From Bolinopsis microptera (lineage: Eukaryota > Ctenophora > Tentaculata > Lobata > Bolinopsidae): a stretch of 64,000 nucleotides of DNA. The notes beneath the pieces were generated by a model. It was given only the letters and a program-made list of their open reading frames with translations. It did no database searches and was not told the DNA's origin. The DNA lies in contig NC_087072.1 of the NCBI RefSeq assembly GCF_026151205.1, positions 25,197,799 to 25,261,798 on the forward strand. The letters are read 5' to 3'. A program made the position numbers and the translations under genes. Shown piece by piece: positions 43,985-56,163 of the stretch. Every line of letters begins with the position of its first letter. Positions within the stretch are counted from its first letter, which is position 1.

Positions 43985-46190
43985 GACTTTCTAGACATCA
44001 TCCTAGCCTTGAGATTGTTCTGGGGGCCAGTAACGATAGACAGAGATCTAAGTCTCTCCATATTAGCCGCAGTGGAGAGTGTCTCTGTGGACTCGACCTC
44101 GTGTATTGCAGGTTCCAGAGTCTTCCATACTCGCTTGTAGTAGGTTAGTTGGGCTAGCAGTAGGGACTCCAGGCATGGCTCAAAGAAATCGTACTTCCCT
44201 TTGCTGATGCAGCGGAGATCCTAGTGAAAGCGTTAGTACAAATTTATAACAATAACATTTAATAATATGAATATAGTAAATCTTTTATTTCATGACCGTT
44301 CATGATTCAGTCGTCGTTGCCAACTTAAATCTAAAAACTGCAGAGTATATCTGAATTACATATATTATAAAGAAAGAATCAACTCATGTACACACATTAA
44401 GTAAGTTATCGTGAGCTTTGGAATGCCTCTCTGTAGCCTCCTTGTGTATTTTAACTGCATTCTTATACTTCTCTATTGGTATCGGGTACTGGTTGTAGTA
44501 CTTATCTACTTTCTTCTTCAGCTGAAAGTTTGTGGGGTTAAGTAGGCGACATTTGAACGGTTACACACAGACAATTTAGATCAAAAAGATTTTAGTAAAC
44601 ATGATATATTATTACTGCGTTGATATCTAATTGTGAATAAGTCTGAAGTAAGTCTAAGATAACTGAATATAAAATAAGAATACAACTTACATTATCAGCC
44701 TCGCTTTTGGCCTGGGCACGTTTCTTAGTTGCACCGTTCATGTTGTTGAAGAGTGAATGAAGTCTCTGCATTGAAGCCTGAGTAGTTAATCGAACATCGT
44801 CCAGCTGGGAGTACGGAACTTTAAGAATTAGGGCGGGATGAATCAAAGAATGTATAGTATTAGCCATTATTCATTGTACGATTACTAAGACTGAATTATG
44901 TAAATGTAGAGCACATGAAGATTAGTTTATGGCATAGATGCTATCACTAAAGATAGCAAAAAAGGGGGGAAGTTGAGATTCCAAAACAAGAATGAAATGA
45001 TATAGAAATGTGTAGATAACGAACCATCTTGTGTCGTTGGGTGGTAATAAGATCGACACATCTTGTCAGAGCAGAGGGATCGAGCCCTATCTTAGATACT
45101 TGCTTCAAACAACTCGACATCTTGTTCTGGCCCTGGACGAACAATGAGGTAATTGCTAAATTGAACGAACATGTAAATTAATAAACTCTACCCATGATTA
45201 AAATTACGGTTTCACCCCAAAATATCGCCCACCATTACTTAACGCGTACCTTGCACAAGTTGAGCTGGCTAGTCTTAACGCGTACCTTGCACAAGTTGAA
45301 CTGGCTAGTCTTAACGCGTACCTTGCACAAGTTGAGCTGGCTAGTCTTAACGCGTACCTTGCACAAGTTGAGCTGGCTAGTCTTAACGCGTACCTTGCAC
45401 AAGTTGAACTGGCTAGTCTTAACGCGTACCTTGCACAAGTTGAGCTGGCTAGTCTTAACGCGTACCTTGCACAAGTTGAGCTGGCTAATCTTAACGCGTA
45501 CCTTGCACAAGTTGAGCTGGCTAGTCTTAATGCGCACCTTGCACAAGTTGAGCTGGCTAGTCTTAACGCGTACCTTGCACAAGTTGAGCTGGCTAGTCTT
45601 AATGCGTACCTTGCACAAGTTGAGCTGGCTAGTCTTAACGCGTACCTTGCACAAGTTGAGCTGGCTAGTCTTAACGCGTACCTTGCACAAGTTGAGCTGG
45701 CTAGTCTTAACGCGTACCTTGCACAAGTTGAGCTGGCTAGTCTTAACGCGTACCTTGCACAAGTTGAGCTGGCTAGTCTTAACGCGTACCTTGCACAAGT
45801 TGAGCTGGCTAGTCTTAACACGTACCTTGCACAAGTTGAGCTGGCTAGTCTTAATGCGTACCTTGCACAAGTTGAGCTGGCTAGTCTTAACGCGTACCTT
45901 GCACAAGTTGAGCTGGCTAGTCTTAACGCGTACCTTGCACAAGTTGAGCTGGCTAGTCTTAACACGTACCTTGCACAAGTTGAGCTGGCTAGTCTTAACG
46001 CGTACCTTGCACAAGTTGAGTGTACCTTGCATTACTTAACGCGTACCTTGCACAAGTTGAGCTGGCTAGTCTTCCAAGACTTGATACCATTGCTTAGAGA
46101 CTGGGTTCTCTTCTCAAGTTTCCTGTACTCCGCAAACAATCGTTCCTCCTCCGTCTGAGGCTGTTTCTTTCTACGAAACAGTGAGGCCAT
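43948..46190 (-). CDS. BIN3: BAR-domain protein related to BIN3/Rvs161/Hob3
   Basis: N-BAR/BAR proteins bend membranes and act in endocytosis and actin-linked trafficking. Exons in order: 46047-46190 (MASLFRRKKQPQTEEERLF), 45025-45132 (GQNKMSSCLKQVSKIGLD), 44691-44818, 44396-44521, 43948-44220. Helix-rich throughout; the signature is near the end, KYDFFEPCLESLLLAQLTYYKRVW, matching the BIN3 DYFQPSFESLI-type block, followed by MERLRSLSIVTGP and a Pro/Ser tail. About 215-225 residues, close to BIN3 (about 250). The exon 2/exon 3 junction leaves one base missing (ATG then TTCCG...), so either the acceptor is misjudged or a base is lost. Intron 1 is filled by a 36-bp minisatellite derived from exon 1's end. 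Confidence 0.75.
45236..46078. repeat. 36-bp minisatellite, about 23 copies, built from an exon end plus its 5' splice site
   Basis: On the minus strand each unit reads CCAGCTCAACTTGTGCAAG then gtacgc, the 3' end and donor of the BIN3-like exon 46047-46190. Variants keep GT and change flanks (gtgcgc, gtacgt, gtacgcatt). Because 36 is a multiple of three the array is open in several frames on both strands (apparent 250-280-residue proteins), but the exon frame stops at a TAA right after the first unit. Confidence 0.95.
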
Positions 46191-46716
46191 CTTATCTTAG
46201 TGAGTTAGGTAACTCACAGGGTGTGTGGTATCTACATTGTTATACCTGTATTGTAGGGGTCAGTTGTCATATTTGTGAGCGAAGAAATACGTAGAGTAGT
46301 AATTGTTATATTATGCTAATGGGAGAGAAATTATTTCAGATTAATGTAATATGTACAGTAGGTTTTTAGTTACCTAAATTCGAAACAGGAAATGATTTTT
46401 CAAAATAGCACATTTTTCCAAATACATATGTGTATTCATTAATAAAAGCAATTATAAATAAGACACAAAATAATTGACATTTGAAGAAATTTTGAATTAA
46501 TTCTGAAAGTTAATTCAGAAAGTTAATGTAATATGTACAGTAGGTTTTTAGTTACCTAAATTCGAAACAGGAAATGATTTTTCAAAATAGCACATTTTTC
46601 CAAATACATATTATGTGTATTCATCAATAAAAGCAATTATAAATAGGACACAAAATAATTTAATTTCAGAATTAATTCAAAATTTCTTCAAATGTCAATT
46701 CGAAAGTCCAAGAAAG
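46191..46716. other. Spacer between BIN3-like and GNB1L genes with a direct duplication
   Basis: A block of about 125 bp starting TAATGTAATATGTACAGTAGG occurs twice in direct orientation (about 46343 and 46523), followed on each side by inverted matches around AATTTCTTCAAATGTCAATT. No gene seen. Confidence 0.7.
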
Positions 46717-48479
46717 TCAATAAAAAGTCCAGAAACTAATTTTACAGTCCCTGCCACTACACACGATCTTGTTATCATAAGTCATCATATCAGTTATTGT
46801 TTCTGGATTATGAGCCTCCACAAGACCCAACAGTTTGTTCTTCTTGCAACTATAAAGTCTCAAACCACCATCCCACCCCGAAACAGCGTACAGTTTACCA
46901 TCACCTCGAATACTGATGTGACTGGAACCCTTGCATTCCAATGGAACAGTGTGGGTTACCTCCGCGGAATATTTCTGATCCGTTCTTGCTGGATTTAAGG
47001 AGTTGACAATTGACTCCAGGGCGTTTTCATCTCCACTGACGGTGCTTTCTTCTTTAGAAGGTGTTCCTTCAGATACCATCCCCTCAGTTATAAGAGACGT
47101 TATCTTGATGGTAGAGTCTGGCGAGGAAGATATTATCTTGTTATCTATTACATCTAATGCTGTGACAATCTCATCGTGTACCTTCACCTCAAGAACCTGG
47201 ATTAAATGGGATCTTACAAATTTGATGTATTGTTCTAAACAGCCGGCAAGCGAAGGTAAAAGCGTAAGATCTTTCACCTGAAATTTAAATATCTGGAGCA
47301 CTTTGGAAGCTCACTAAAACAAACTTTGAAAACATGAACGTTATAAAGTGCGACAATTTAACAAGAATATTGTGGACCCTAAACAAAAACAACAATAAGA
47401 AGTCAATAAAACGTATAACAAAAGAATATGAACCTGTTTAGAAAGATGACGGGAGTCAAACAAAACAATTTGCCCACTCTCATATCCCAGATACACATAG
47501 TTTCCTCTGACAGCAACGCTCCAGCACATTCCTGAACAGGGTTAAAAGTCTCGTTATGTTTAACCGGTAATAAAGGAGCTGAGTATATTCTACAATTAGG
47601 GAGGGTTAGTTCAGAATTCTGTGCAATTTTGCTGTATAAAATGCGACAGCTATCATGTTACTGTTGGCAGTTTTAAATTACGATCTGTACTTATTACTTT
47701 ATCTTACCTTTTTGGTTGTAGTCTGAAGGTTGAAAAGTATTGACAACATTCAATTTATCAGCAACAATACAAGAGATCTGAAAACAATCAAAGTTATGTT
47801 CAGCTACACACTTGCGAGATAATATCAGAGATACCAAATTATTTCTATCATAAAAACAAGAAAGATTATTCATGAGAACATTCCCAACCTTTGATTTCTC
47901 GTCCAGACCGACGAAGCAGTGCCGTTGATCATCAGACAAGGCGAACCTACAAAAGCCAGTACTGGCAACACTACTGGTTCTAACACACTGGCCCTCCTTC
48001 CACAGGGTCAGAGCTCCCTCTCTACCTTGGGACAGAATACCATCGTGTTGCTGGTTCTTCATACACATCACCTGGGCTGCATCCTCGTTATTCTTTAGTC
48101 AGGTTAACTGTGAGATTTGGATACTTTTCCGATAAAATCGACCAGGACTTCCGACTTAGCTTAACTTTTAGTATAAAATGGAACTTGCGGCCGTTGATCA
48201 GCAAACAGAATATGTTGTGTTCAATAAACAGTGTATATCATACATTCTACACACATGTTGCTTATTAAAGGAAATTAACTCGATCATTTAATGAAAACTG
48301 TACCAAAATTGTAAACAGTACCTACTTTTGTGAGCCTTCCAAGTAGCAGTGGGTCTCATTATTTCAGTGTCATATAGCTTTATGTTACCCTCTTCTGAGC
48401 CTGTTACTAAAGTTGTATCCTTTCTACATAACGAGGTAACCACACTCTCACCCCTGATAACATAGTCTGGCCTCATCAT
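46717..48479 (-). CDS. GNB1L: GNB1L-type WD40 protein (ASTRA-associated ASA1 family)
   Basis: GNB1L is a seven-bladed WD40 protein that helps the TTT/HSP90 system stabilise PIKK kinases. Exons in order: 48326-48479, 47889-48076, 47708-47777, 47434-47531, 46717-47196; phases agree when the second exon begins CCCAGGTG. Residues: MMRPDYVIRGESVVTSL, LVTGSEEGNIKLYD, GILSQGREGALTLWKEG, STGFCRFALSDD, YVYLGYESGQIVLFDSR, HDEIVTALDVIDNKIISSS, LYAVSGWDGGLRLYSCKK, NKIVCSGRDCKISFWTFY. The order of SQGR..LTLW, GFCR, GYE.G.VVLWD and the final CSGRD..ISFW is diagnostic of GNB1L. About 310 residues. The block after 47197 reads open for 28 codons but is intron by alignment. Confidence 0.85.
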
Positions 48480-49223
48480 GCACTGGGTACAATAGTTATT
48501 GTCACAACCTCAATCTAAAGTTACTTTTGTTTAAAGAGCAACCAAATGTAATAACCATCATTATTTCTGGGCTAGTAATTGAGGGACAATTTAATATTGG
48601 CATTCACTATTCGCTACTAAGAGATCAATTGTATAGTTATATAGTATACTATCATATTTGCGAAGTAATATATTTCATTCAAGACACTGTATTGAGTACA
48701 TAACTTACTTACTTGCCTATTTGAATAACAATAAGTTCTTACTCTATAGAAACAAAAGATGGGCATATTTTATCACAAAATTTACATGCAACTAACAACA
48801 TTGAAAAAATACATCATCAATAATACCATACAAAGATGATGTTAAAAATAGAAAGCAGAAATGTATCATAATTGTTTATTTAAAATTACCCAGCCATTCT
48901 TCCTATAAAATTCCATACACAGTTTACATGTATTTCCGCATTCTTTCGCTTCCTGTACTTGGCATTAATCATATTTTCCCAATAAGACAACAATAAATCA
49001 GTTCAGTGAAAGAAGTAGAAATCAGAAGCAAAAGGTATTATAACTTTTAGACTGCTTCATAAAGAATCATAAAAATAAAATTCCGTAAGATAAAAATTCT
49101 GTTAAAAATCAAATTTGTACACTAAAAAGTACATTTAAACAGGGAAAAAATGCATGAACTGCAGAAAACACCAGCACAGAACAACTTTCCAGTTAACAGG
49201 GGGTTAGCCATGGTGCCCACTCA
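48480..49223. other. Intergenic spacer
   Basis: AT-rich, no open frame or repeat of note. It should contain the GNB1L promoter and the 3' end of the kinase transcript. Confidence 0.5.
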
Positions 49224-51568
49224 TTAAATAGCAACAGTGTTCTTCATGATGCTATCAGTCTTCAATATAGCACATAATATAGCATCTGACAAGGCTTTAA
49301 TGAGTCCAGTAGCCTGCTTCTTCCCATACACTGCTTTTCCATACTCCTTGAGCTTGCCTTGAAGGTCCTTCTCAATATTCCCGCACCTAGTCTGTAGAGA
49401 ATCAAGCTCTACCGTACGCTTCACTTTCCCCATATCTTTATATATTTGCTCAATTTCCGAATACTGGGTGTAAATGTTGTTACTCACATTATCAGTTGGG
49501 TTAATATGATCTTTTTGTATTCTTTCAAAATCATCGTCATCCACCACAATAAGGGAAAGATGCTTCAGCATAACTATTACGAAATCGGGTTCCTGAACTT
49601 GAGCAACGATAATCCTTATTGATGAACACCGAGACTTAATGACATGGATATATTTGCCGTAAGGATCAGATGGCATAATTATCAATGGAGGTTTCCTCAA
49701 CTTTACACTAATATCCTTGGTATAAGTGAATCTGACACGAACAGGAAACTTCAAAGCCAGACATAAGTGGTCAATTGACTTCATGGAGATGACACTTACA
49801 GCATCTGTACTGCAAATTTCATCCTTACTTAGTTCATACTGTCCAAACCCTTCATTTACATTGATCATGTAGCACAAGTCTCGTTTTCTCAATTCACCCA
49901 CAGATTCAAAAAACGCGTCGGCACTTCTCTCTTCAAGAGGCTTGAAGCACTCAAGAATTACATTTAAATATTTTGCTTGCAGGCTCGGTGAAGCAGTTTT
50001 TCGGAGAGGTGATACTTCTCTAAAAGCATTTGAAAATGTTTTTTTGCCGTTTATATTTGATCCCATTATGGCATCGCTTTTTCTAACTTTGTGTAGATCT
50101 AAGATATCATCAGGTGTTGCTGCTGCAAATGCAGCACAATTGCAGGCTATGTACACCAGAGTACATCCTATGCTCCATAAGTCGATATTTGCACGGTATA
50201 CATCCTTGTCTTTGCCCTTCCATTTTGGTCTGTTTTGTTCGTCAATGTAGCGACCAAGCATGTATGTATCCATATAGTCTATAGAACCTGGCATAAAGGA
50301 AAATTAATCACATCATTAAAACTCTACTACATTATTGAAGACTCAGCACTGCACTTTAGTATGTGGAGCGACTTCCACATAAATATTAAAAACGATACTT
50401 ACCTACAATAGATTTCAACTGAGTTGCTGAGTTACCAGCTTCACTGTCATGATCAGTATACTGCTTGGCAGTCCCCATATCAGCAAGCTTGTAAGTAGTT
50501 GATCCTAAGGAGTGATTTTAACATGAATAATCAAATCTCCTTTCACAAGAAATGTATTACTAAATTAATTCAATTTAAGGTGAACATCTATTTTATTTGA
50601 AGATGATATTATGTAAATTACAAACTTATTAAAAGATACAACAATAAATATCTTTTACTGCTCCTACTATAAATTTATCATATAGGCTGAATCAAATTGA
50701 TAAACAAGATTATCCAAATTCGCTATATTATGATGAAATTACCATCTTTGCTGCTGTAGCTTATCATAATATTATCAGGCTTGATGTCTCTGTGTGCAAA
50801 TTTACAGTCTCTCAAATGTTTGTAGCCTGCTGTGATATCTGGAAGAATACAATATAAAAAGTGACATAGATGCTGCATTTATGGAAATGAGTAGGAAAAT
50901 GAGTTTCATTATGTTTGCAAGCACTCAGGGTCAGGGTCTTTAAGTAAAACTCTTGTCCTCTCTTCAAAAGCTCAGTACCAGATACAAATTAATGAATTAG
51001 CTATTACGTATCTCTACACAGAATTTCACATTAAAATTAAGAGAGACACCCCTAAAATATCATTTCAAGTGTCTGGACTTACCAAGAAGTGCTTTGTGAA
51101 AATCATTTACTTTAACACCAAAAGCATTCTCAAGATTGTTTTTCATATAACACATGAGACTTTCTCCTTGACAGTACTCCAAAATCATGTACTGATTTTT
51201 GTCAGACTCAGCATCTGTAAAGTTATCATTTATTTTAACAGTGCTTGAAATTGCAACAAATTCTTGGGGTAATCATAAATTTTACATCAAGTTTGATACA
51301 GACTATGGTCAAAAAAAGTTTTCATCATTTAAAAATTACGAAGTTAGCTCACATACTTACGGTCTAAGACCTGAATTATATTAGGATGCTTAGGTAGTTT
51401 TTTCAAAATATCTATCTCTTTACGAAAGTGAGCTTTTCCTTGGCTGAACTTTTTCGGTTTTTTTATGGCAACTGATTCTCCTGTTCTTTTATCATATCCT
51501 TTGTATACTGTTGAGAATGATCCATCGCCTAATACCACAAGTGAATTTATATATTCACTTTTTTCCAT
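49224..51568 (-). CDS. TBK1/IKK-epsilon-like protein kinase with ubiquitin-like domain
   Basis: Non-canonical IKK kinases act in innate signalling and selective autophagy. Exons in order: 51363-51568, about 51083-51209, 50743-50838, 50403-50504, 49224-50287. Landmarks: LGDGSFSTVYKG (P-loop), VAIKKP (catalytic Lys), QYMILEYCQGESL and NAFGV (compare TBK1 SNAYGL), FAHRDIKPDNIM (catalytic loop), LADMGTAK (DMG in place of DFG), KSIVGSIDYM with a serine at the TBK1 S172 position, ANIDLWSIGCTLV. After the kinase comes a ubiquitin-like region (VRVRFTYTKDISVKL) and a coiled-coil end. About 530 residues, shorter than TBK1 (729), so the scaffold dimerisation region is reduced. The motif set predicts an active kinase. 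Confidence 0.8.
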
Positions 51569-51965
51569 GGGCTAAATGGAAGAATTTGTATTAGAATAAT
51601 ATGTAATAAAGAAGGATAGAACCATAAATTCAACTGATTTATATAGTAGAGGCTGTGACGGCAAAATTCAGATATAACATGTTGTTTCTCTACTGTACTG
51701 CTTCGAGGCAACACACTCATTAATGCACACCCAGAGGTGTGCCATGGTTACAATTATCCTGCAGTTAATTTACCAGAATGATATGGAAATCCATGATATT
51801 ATTGAGGATTAAATTCATAATTCATTCATTAATAATAAATCAGGAGTATTCTTACCAAAAGACCTTAGAACTTTTAGGAGTACAATTAGGTACATGTGTA
51901 ATGTAAAGAATTACAATTGTCTTATTCTATACTAATAATAATAATTGTGGTTAATACCAACTCAC

Positions 51966-52268
51966 AATAAGACCAGTGGCGTAACGATGGCCCCCGCTGA
52001 CCCACTGTGCAGGGGGGCGCCGTCTTAGGGGGGCGCCAAATCGTCGTTTGAATGTGGGACAATTTTGAAAACTTAACTAAAGTATTAGCAAATCTGCGCA
52101 TTTTGCTCTAGATACACACTTTTTTAGAGATTTTACCGGCGCGTATCCCCTAAAATCACCTAATTTGTTCAATTTTAAGAGGTGGGCACAAAAGGGGAGG
52201 GGGCGCCAACAGGGGGCGCCTTTTCGGCAGGGGGCGCCAACAGGCAACGTTACGCCACTGAATAGGAC
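51966..52268. mobile_element. Non-autonomous hAT-type element with 8-bp target duplication
   Basis: Ends are CAGTGGCGTAAC at 51974 and GTTACGCCACTG at 52260, the common hAT terminus. Flanks are AATAAGAC (51966-51973) and AATAGGAC (52261-52268), an 8-bp duplication with one change. The 287-bp interior is rich in GGGGGCGCC and non-coding. Confidence 0.9.
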
Positions 52269-52304
52269 ATTGGTGGTCGAAATGGTTGTTTATCATGATC
52301 CTCC

Positions 52305-52567
52305 TCACAGGAGGAGCAAAGTGCAAAGAAACTGGCACAAACTGCTACTAACTGCTACTAACTGCTACAAACTGGCACTAACAGCCACAAACTGCTACTA
52401 ACTGCTACAAACTGGCACTAACTGCTACAAACTGGCACTGACTGCTGCAATCGGGCCCACGCATTCGCGCGCCGTTTGCAGCAGTTTGTAGCAGTTTGTA
52501 GCAGTTAGTGCCAGTTTGTAGCAGTTAGTAGCAGTTTGTGACAGTTTCTTTGCACTTTGCTTCTCCT
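52305..52567. mobile_element. Inverted-repeat element with internal 10-bp tandem repeats
   Basis: Left end ACAGGAGGAGCAAAGTGCAA and right end TTGCACTTTGCTTCTCCTGT are near-perfect inverses. Between them are tandem ACTGCTACAA/ACTGGCACTA units on the left and their complements on the right. Probably a miniature transposon. Confidence 0.75.
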
Positions 52568-53640
52568 GTGTCCTTTATTATGCAAATAGTCTCGATATAA
52601 TTTACTTCCTCTAAAGCTATATCTGACACAGAAGTTGCCTCTGTCTACTAAAACATTATATAGATTAGTTCCTAAAGATCAATTTCAAAATCAAAAACAC
52701 CTAACATAAAGTGGCAAATTGTTTTTATTACCTGATAAGACGTTTTATAGCTGATATAAAACGTTTTGATGTAAAAAGTTATTTGAAGTATTTTCTATCA
52801 ATATTGTAAAATAAAGTGAATACAAAATTGCAATTGACAACAGTATTTATAACAAAAATTAGAAATTCCTATATAAGCCGATTTAACCTTAAATGTTATG
52901 ATTTGAAGAAAAATTATAAATTATTCAAACAATATACACATAATTTTCACAATGACCCTATGTAAAAACAAACCTTTAAAAATCAATATATTCCCTATTT
53001 CAAATATTGGGAGAAACATTTGAAAATCACCCTTGGACCGGCCTTGTGGCTCCAAATTTGCTCTAACCAGAGCCCTCTCAGTAGCGCGCAACCGCCGAAG
53101 GAGGTCTACTTGTGAAACAAGCGCATCAATCAGTACGCGTATACACATGCAGCTATGTGAAGCTCCAAATTCAAATCTTAACTATTTATATTAACAAAGT
53201 TTTTTCGCGCACCTCTGTCTCAATTGGAAAAAAATTGGAGGACATCGCCGCTTTGAATAACATCAGTCAACAAGAACAATCATTTTTGCTTCGCAGAACG
53301 TTGCTTTGCTTCGCAGACCAACGATCTCGAAGGGACCAACGATCTCGAAGAGTTGAAATCGTCAATAAAAATAAAACAATTGACATTAATTGAAGTATAG
53401 AATTGATGCAGTTCTTTAAACATTATAATTAAAATATAAAATTTAATTTATTATACCCATAATACCCATTATACCCATTATACCCATATACATTTGACAT
53501 TGCCAATTGCACATTGAATAGGTACAATATCAATAAAAAACATTTAATAGTGCACGTGATTTTGTGCGCGGCTGTGACTGGTTCTAAACGATCATGTGAA
53601 TGCTAGTAACGTGCGCTCTAACATTCAATGAGCATCCGCA
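52568..53640. other. Intergenic DNA without recognised gene
   Basis: AT-rich; short open frames only. Contains a small duplication GACCAACGATCTCGAAGG near 53317-53350 and a TACCCATTA microsatellite near 53453-53487. Confidence 0.4.
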
Positions 53641-53647
53641 CTTTTTT

Positions 53648-53806
53648 TACTGGGCCGCGCTCAGCCTGTCATTCCGCCTAATCTCTATGAACATAATAGC
53701 CTGAGGTCCCCAGGTAAACTTTTTTTCAGGACGATGGAGGTCGTAATTCATTTTCAGCTCGAATTTAGATTCGGCGGAATGACAGGCTGAGCGCGGCCCA
53801 GTAAAT
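53648..53806. mobile_element. Miniature inverted-repeat element, 159 bp
   Basis: Left TACTGGGCCGCGCTCAGCCTG at 53649 and right CAGGCTGAGCGCGGCCCAGTA ending 53805 are exact inverses, with the pairing continuing through ATGACAGG/CCTGTCAT. Non-coding. Confidence 0.85.
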
Positions 53807-53984
53807 CGCAACCACATATCGCAACGTATGCATTTAGCATTACTGAGCCGATACGAGCAGTGAGGGATTTCAAAAATTTAATTATTGTTACAGTGCTTGA
53901 TTGACGATGTCAACCAATCGAGATCGTTGCTCTGCGAAGCAAGTCAACGATCGCGACAAAGAAGCTTAATCATATTGCAAAGAA

Positions 53985-55420
53985 ACATGGATTTAACATC
54001 CTATCCACATGTATGCAGATGACACCCAGCTTTACATTGAGTTTAAGGGGGGGGGGGGGGGGGGGTTCACCCTGATTTTTTTGTGAAACTTGGTTTCGAG
54101 ATAGCAGTTGACCAACAAACTAGGACCGGTGACCGAACTTTTGAGGGGGTCCCGAACCCCAACCACCAACTGCCAAACAGTTCCCGCAGGGCAGCCACGC
54201 CCATATTTGGTCCAAATTAGGCCCAATTTAGCCAAATACCCTGAACATGCTCAAAATACAGATTTAAGGTGCTTTACTTGTAGCTAGTGGTCCCTTGAAC
54301 TCGTATATTATGACGCAATGAAACTACCGGACTGCGATGTATGGGGACTTGCCACCCCATGGCAACATTAAAATATATCTGATTTTATATATATGAATTT
54401 TCATCAAGATTGGACAAAAAATGACTGAGTTATGAGCCAAAAACCATATGACCATATTTGGGCATACGCTCCAAAATTGATAGATTTTGGCCCATAAGTT
54501 AGTCAAATATCAATATTTTTGAATTAAACCAACTTTATATGGAAGGTAAGCATATACTACACATTCTCTATATATGATTATCAGCTCAATATCTACCTAA
54601 CTGTGGATTCTGTGTTCAAATAATCGCAAAAAATGAACAAAATCGCCCATATCTCAGTTCGCGATATTTGTAAAACTGATTTCGCTCAAAACAATAGAAC
54701 TCAATAGGGTTTCAATATTTTTACATGAAATTTTCAGAATCAACGTAGAATCGCATTTCGACCTTAAGTTTTGGGACAGAATTTTGAGTTAGGCCTTTAA
54801 AAAAATTTGGCGGCCAAATTCCAAATTTTGCAATGCGAAATTCAGAGTTTAGGTGTCCTCTTTGATCAATTCCTTACGTTTGAAGACCAAGTCAACTCAA
54901 TCATCAGTTGTTGCAACATCCATTTGACGAACCTTTGAGTCATAGGCTCAAAGCTTAACTATGACCTAAAAAGACAGCTCGTCCACTGCTTGATCTTTTC
55001 AAAACTGGACTATTGCAATGGACTACTATATAATGGCTTACCTGATTTTCTCCTTAGAAACTCCAGAAAGTACAAAATTCCTGTGTTCGATTCTTGTTTG
55101 GTAGAAAAACTATTGCAATGGACTACTATATAATGGCTTACCTGATTTTCTCCTTAAGAAACTCCAGAAAGTACAAAATTCCTGTGTTCGATTCTTGTTT
55201 GGTAGAAAAGCTATTAAAAATGGGACAGTGTTACTCCATTCCTGAAAAAGGCCCATTTTCTTCCAATAAGACAACGAATAGAGTATAAAATTGCTCTAAC
55301 CGCGCCGTATTCAAATGCGTCAACAACATAGCTCCAGACTATATCACCAAATGCATTGACATCAAGAGTCAACCTGTATGTGCAGTGTACTACGAACTGA
55401 ACAAGATTATTTCCTCCTAG
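53985..55420 (+). mobile_element. Broken LINE remnant with interruption and internal duplication
   Basis: HMYADDTQLYIEFK (54008-54046) is the reverse-transcriptase catalytic box. After a G-run and about 750 bp of unrelated repeat, LGVLFDQFLTFEDQVNSII (from 54850) and LVHCLIFSKLDYCNGLLYNGLP (from 54976) give the RT thumb of a CR1/Jockey-like element. A segment of about 95-104 bp (CTATTGCAATGGACTACTAT...) is duplicated in tandem at 55012 and 55110. Frame breaks and stops make it inactive. Confidence 0.75.
54047..54800. repeat. Repeat inserted in LINE remnant, related to the 7-kb fold-back element
   Basis: GGACAAAAAATGACTGAGTTATG and GGGCATACGCTCC here resemble GGACAGAAAATGACTGAGTT and GGGCGTACGGCTC at 7729-7790, so both belong to one repeat family. 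The left edge is a run of about 18 G. Confidence 0.6.
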
Positions 55421-55509
55421 ATGTTCCTCCTGCTCCAAACTATAGTAAAACAGCTCAGAGAAGTTTTTGCTACTGTGGACCCTCCGTTTGAAATAACATT
55501 CCCACATCA

Positions 55510-56163
55510 CTCCATAAAGATCTATATCACACTCTGTTTGAAAGCTATCTTGCATATGGTATAACTGTCTGGGGAGGGGCATCTAACAAAAAACTTGAAC
55601 CTCTGTTCAAAGCACAGAAAATGTGTGCCCGCATAATGTTTGGAGATAAAGAAGCATACTTGGATAAATTTAAAACTAGTGCACGATGCAGACCCTACGG
55701 GGAGCAAATCTTGGGCAAGGAATTCTACAGAAAGGAGCATACAAAACCCCTCTTCAACACTCATGAAATCATGAATGTGCATAATCTGTACTTCTACCAT
55801 TGTATTAATGACATCTTCAAGGTCTTGAAATATAGAACCCCTATATCACTATACTCCCTCTTTGAAACATCTGGCAGACTTGGCAAAGAGACACTCATTC
55901 TCACACCTAAACCATCAGACAGCTACATATACAGAGCAGGGACAATATGGAATACAGTACGACAAAATCTCATGCTAACTACATTCACCTGTTATAAGCC
56001 CAATCACCTCAAATCATCCATAAGAATCACCATCACTCACACTCAAAAGGAAGGAGAACCAAATGACTGGAACTTAGCCTTAAACAGCGTTCGACAAAAT
56101 TCAAAAACTTTAAAATTGACCTTGCCTAGATTACTTAAGCTTGAAAAAGCGGTAATATCTTAG
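55510..56163 (+). mobile_element. Second LINE fragment, reverse-transcriptase C-terminal part
   Basis: Open frame reading YHTLFESYLAYGITVWGG, KLEPLFKAQKMCARIMFG, HEIMNVHNLYFYHCINDIF, AGTIWNTVRQNLM, stop at 56161. This is the conserved C-terminal region after the thumb in Jockey-like elements and differs from the remnant just upstream, so two elements were truncated here. The 3' tail is not clear. Confidence 0.75.

Noticed and set aside
45194-46039. Open frames of 250-280 residues with 12-residue repeats on both strands
   Set aside because: They exist only because a 36-bp minisatellite is a multiple of three; the array is intron of the BIN3-like gene and the exon frame stops after one unit.
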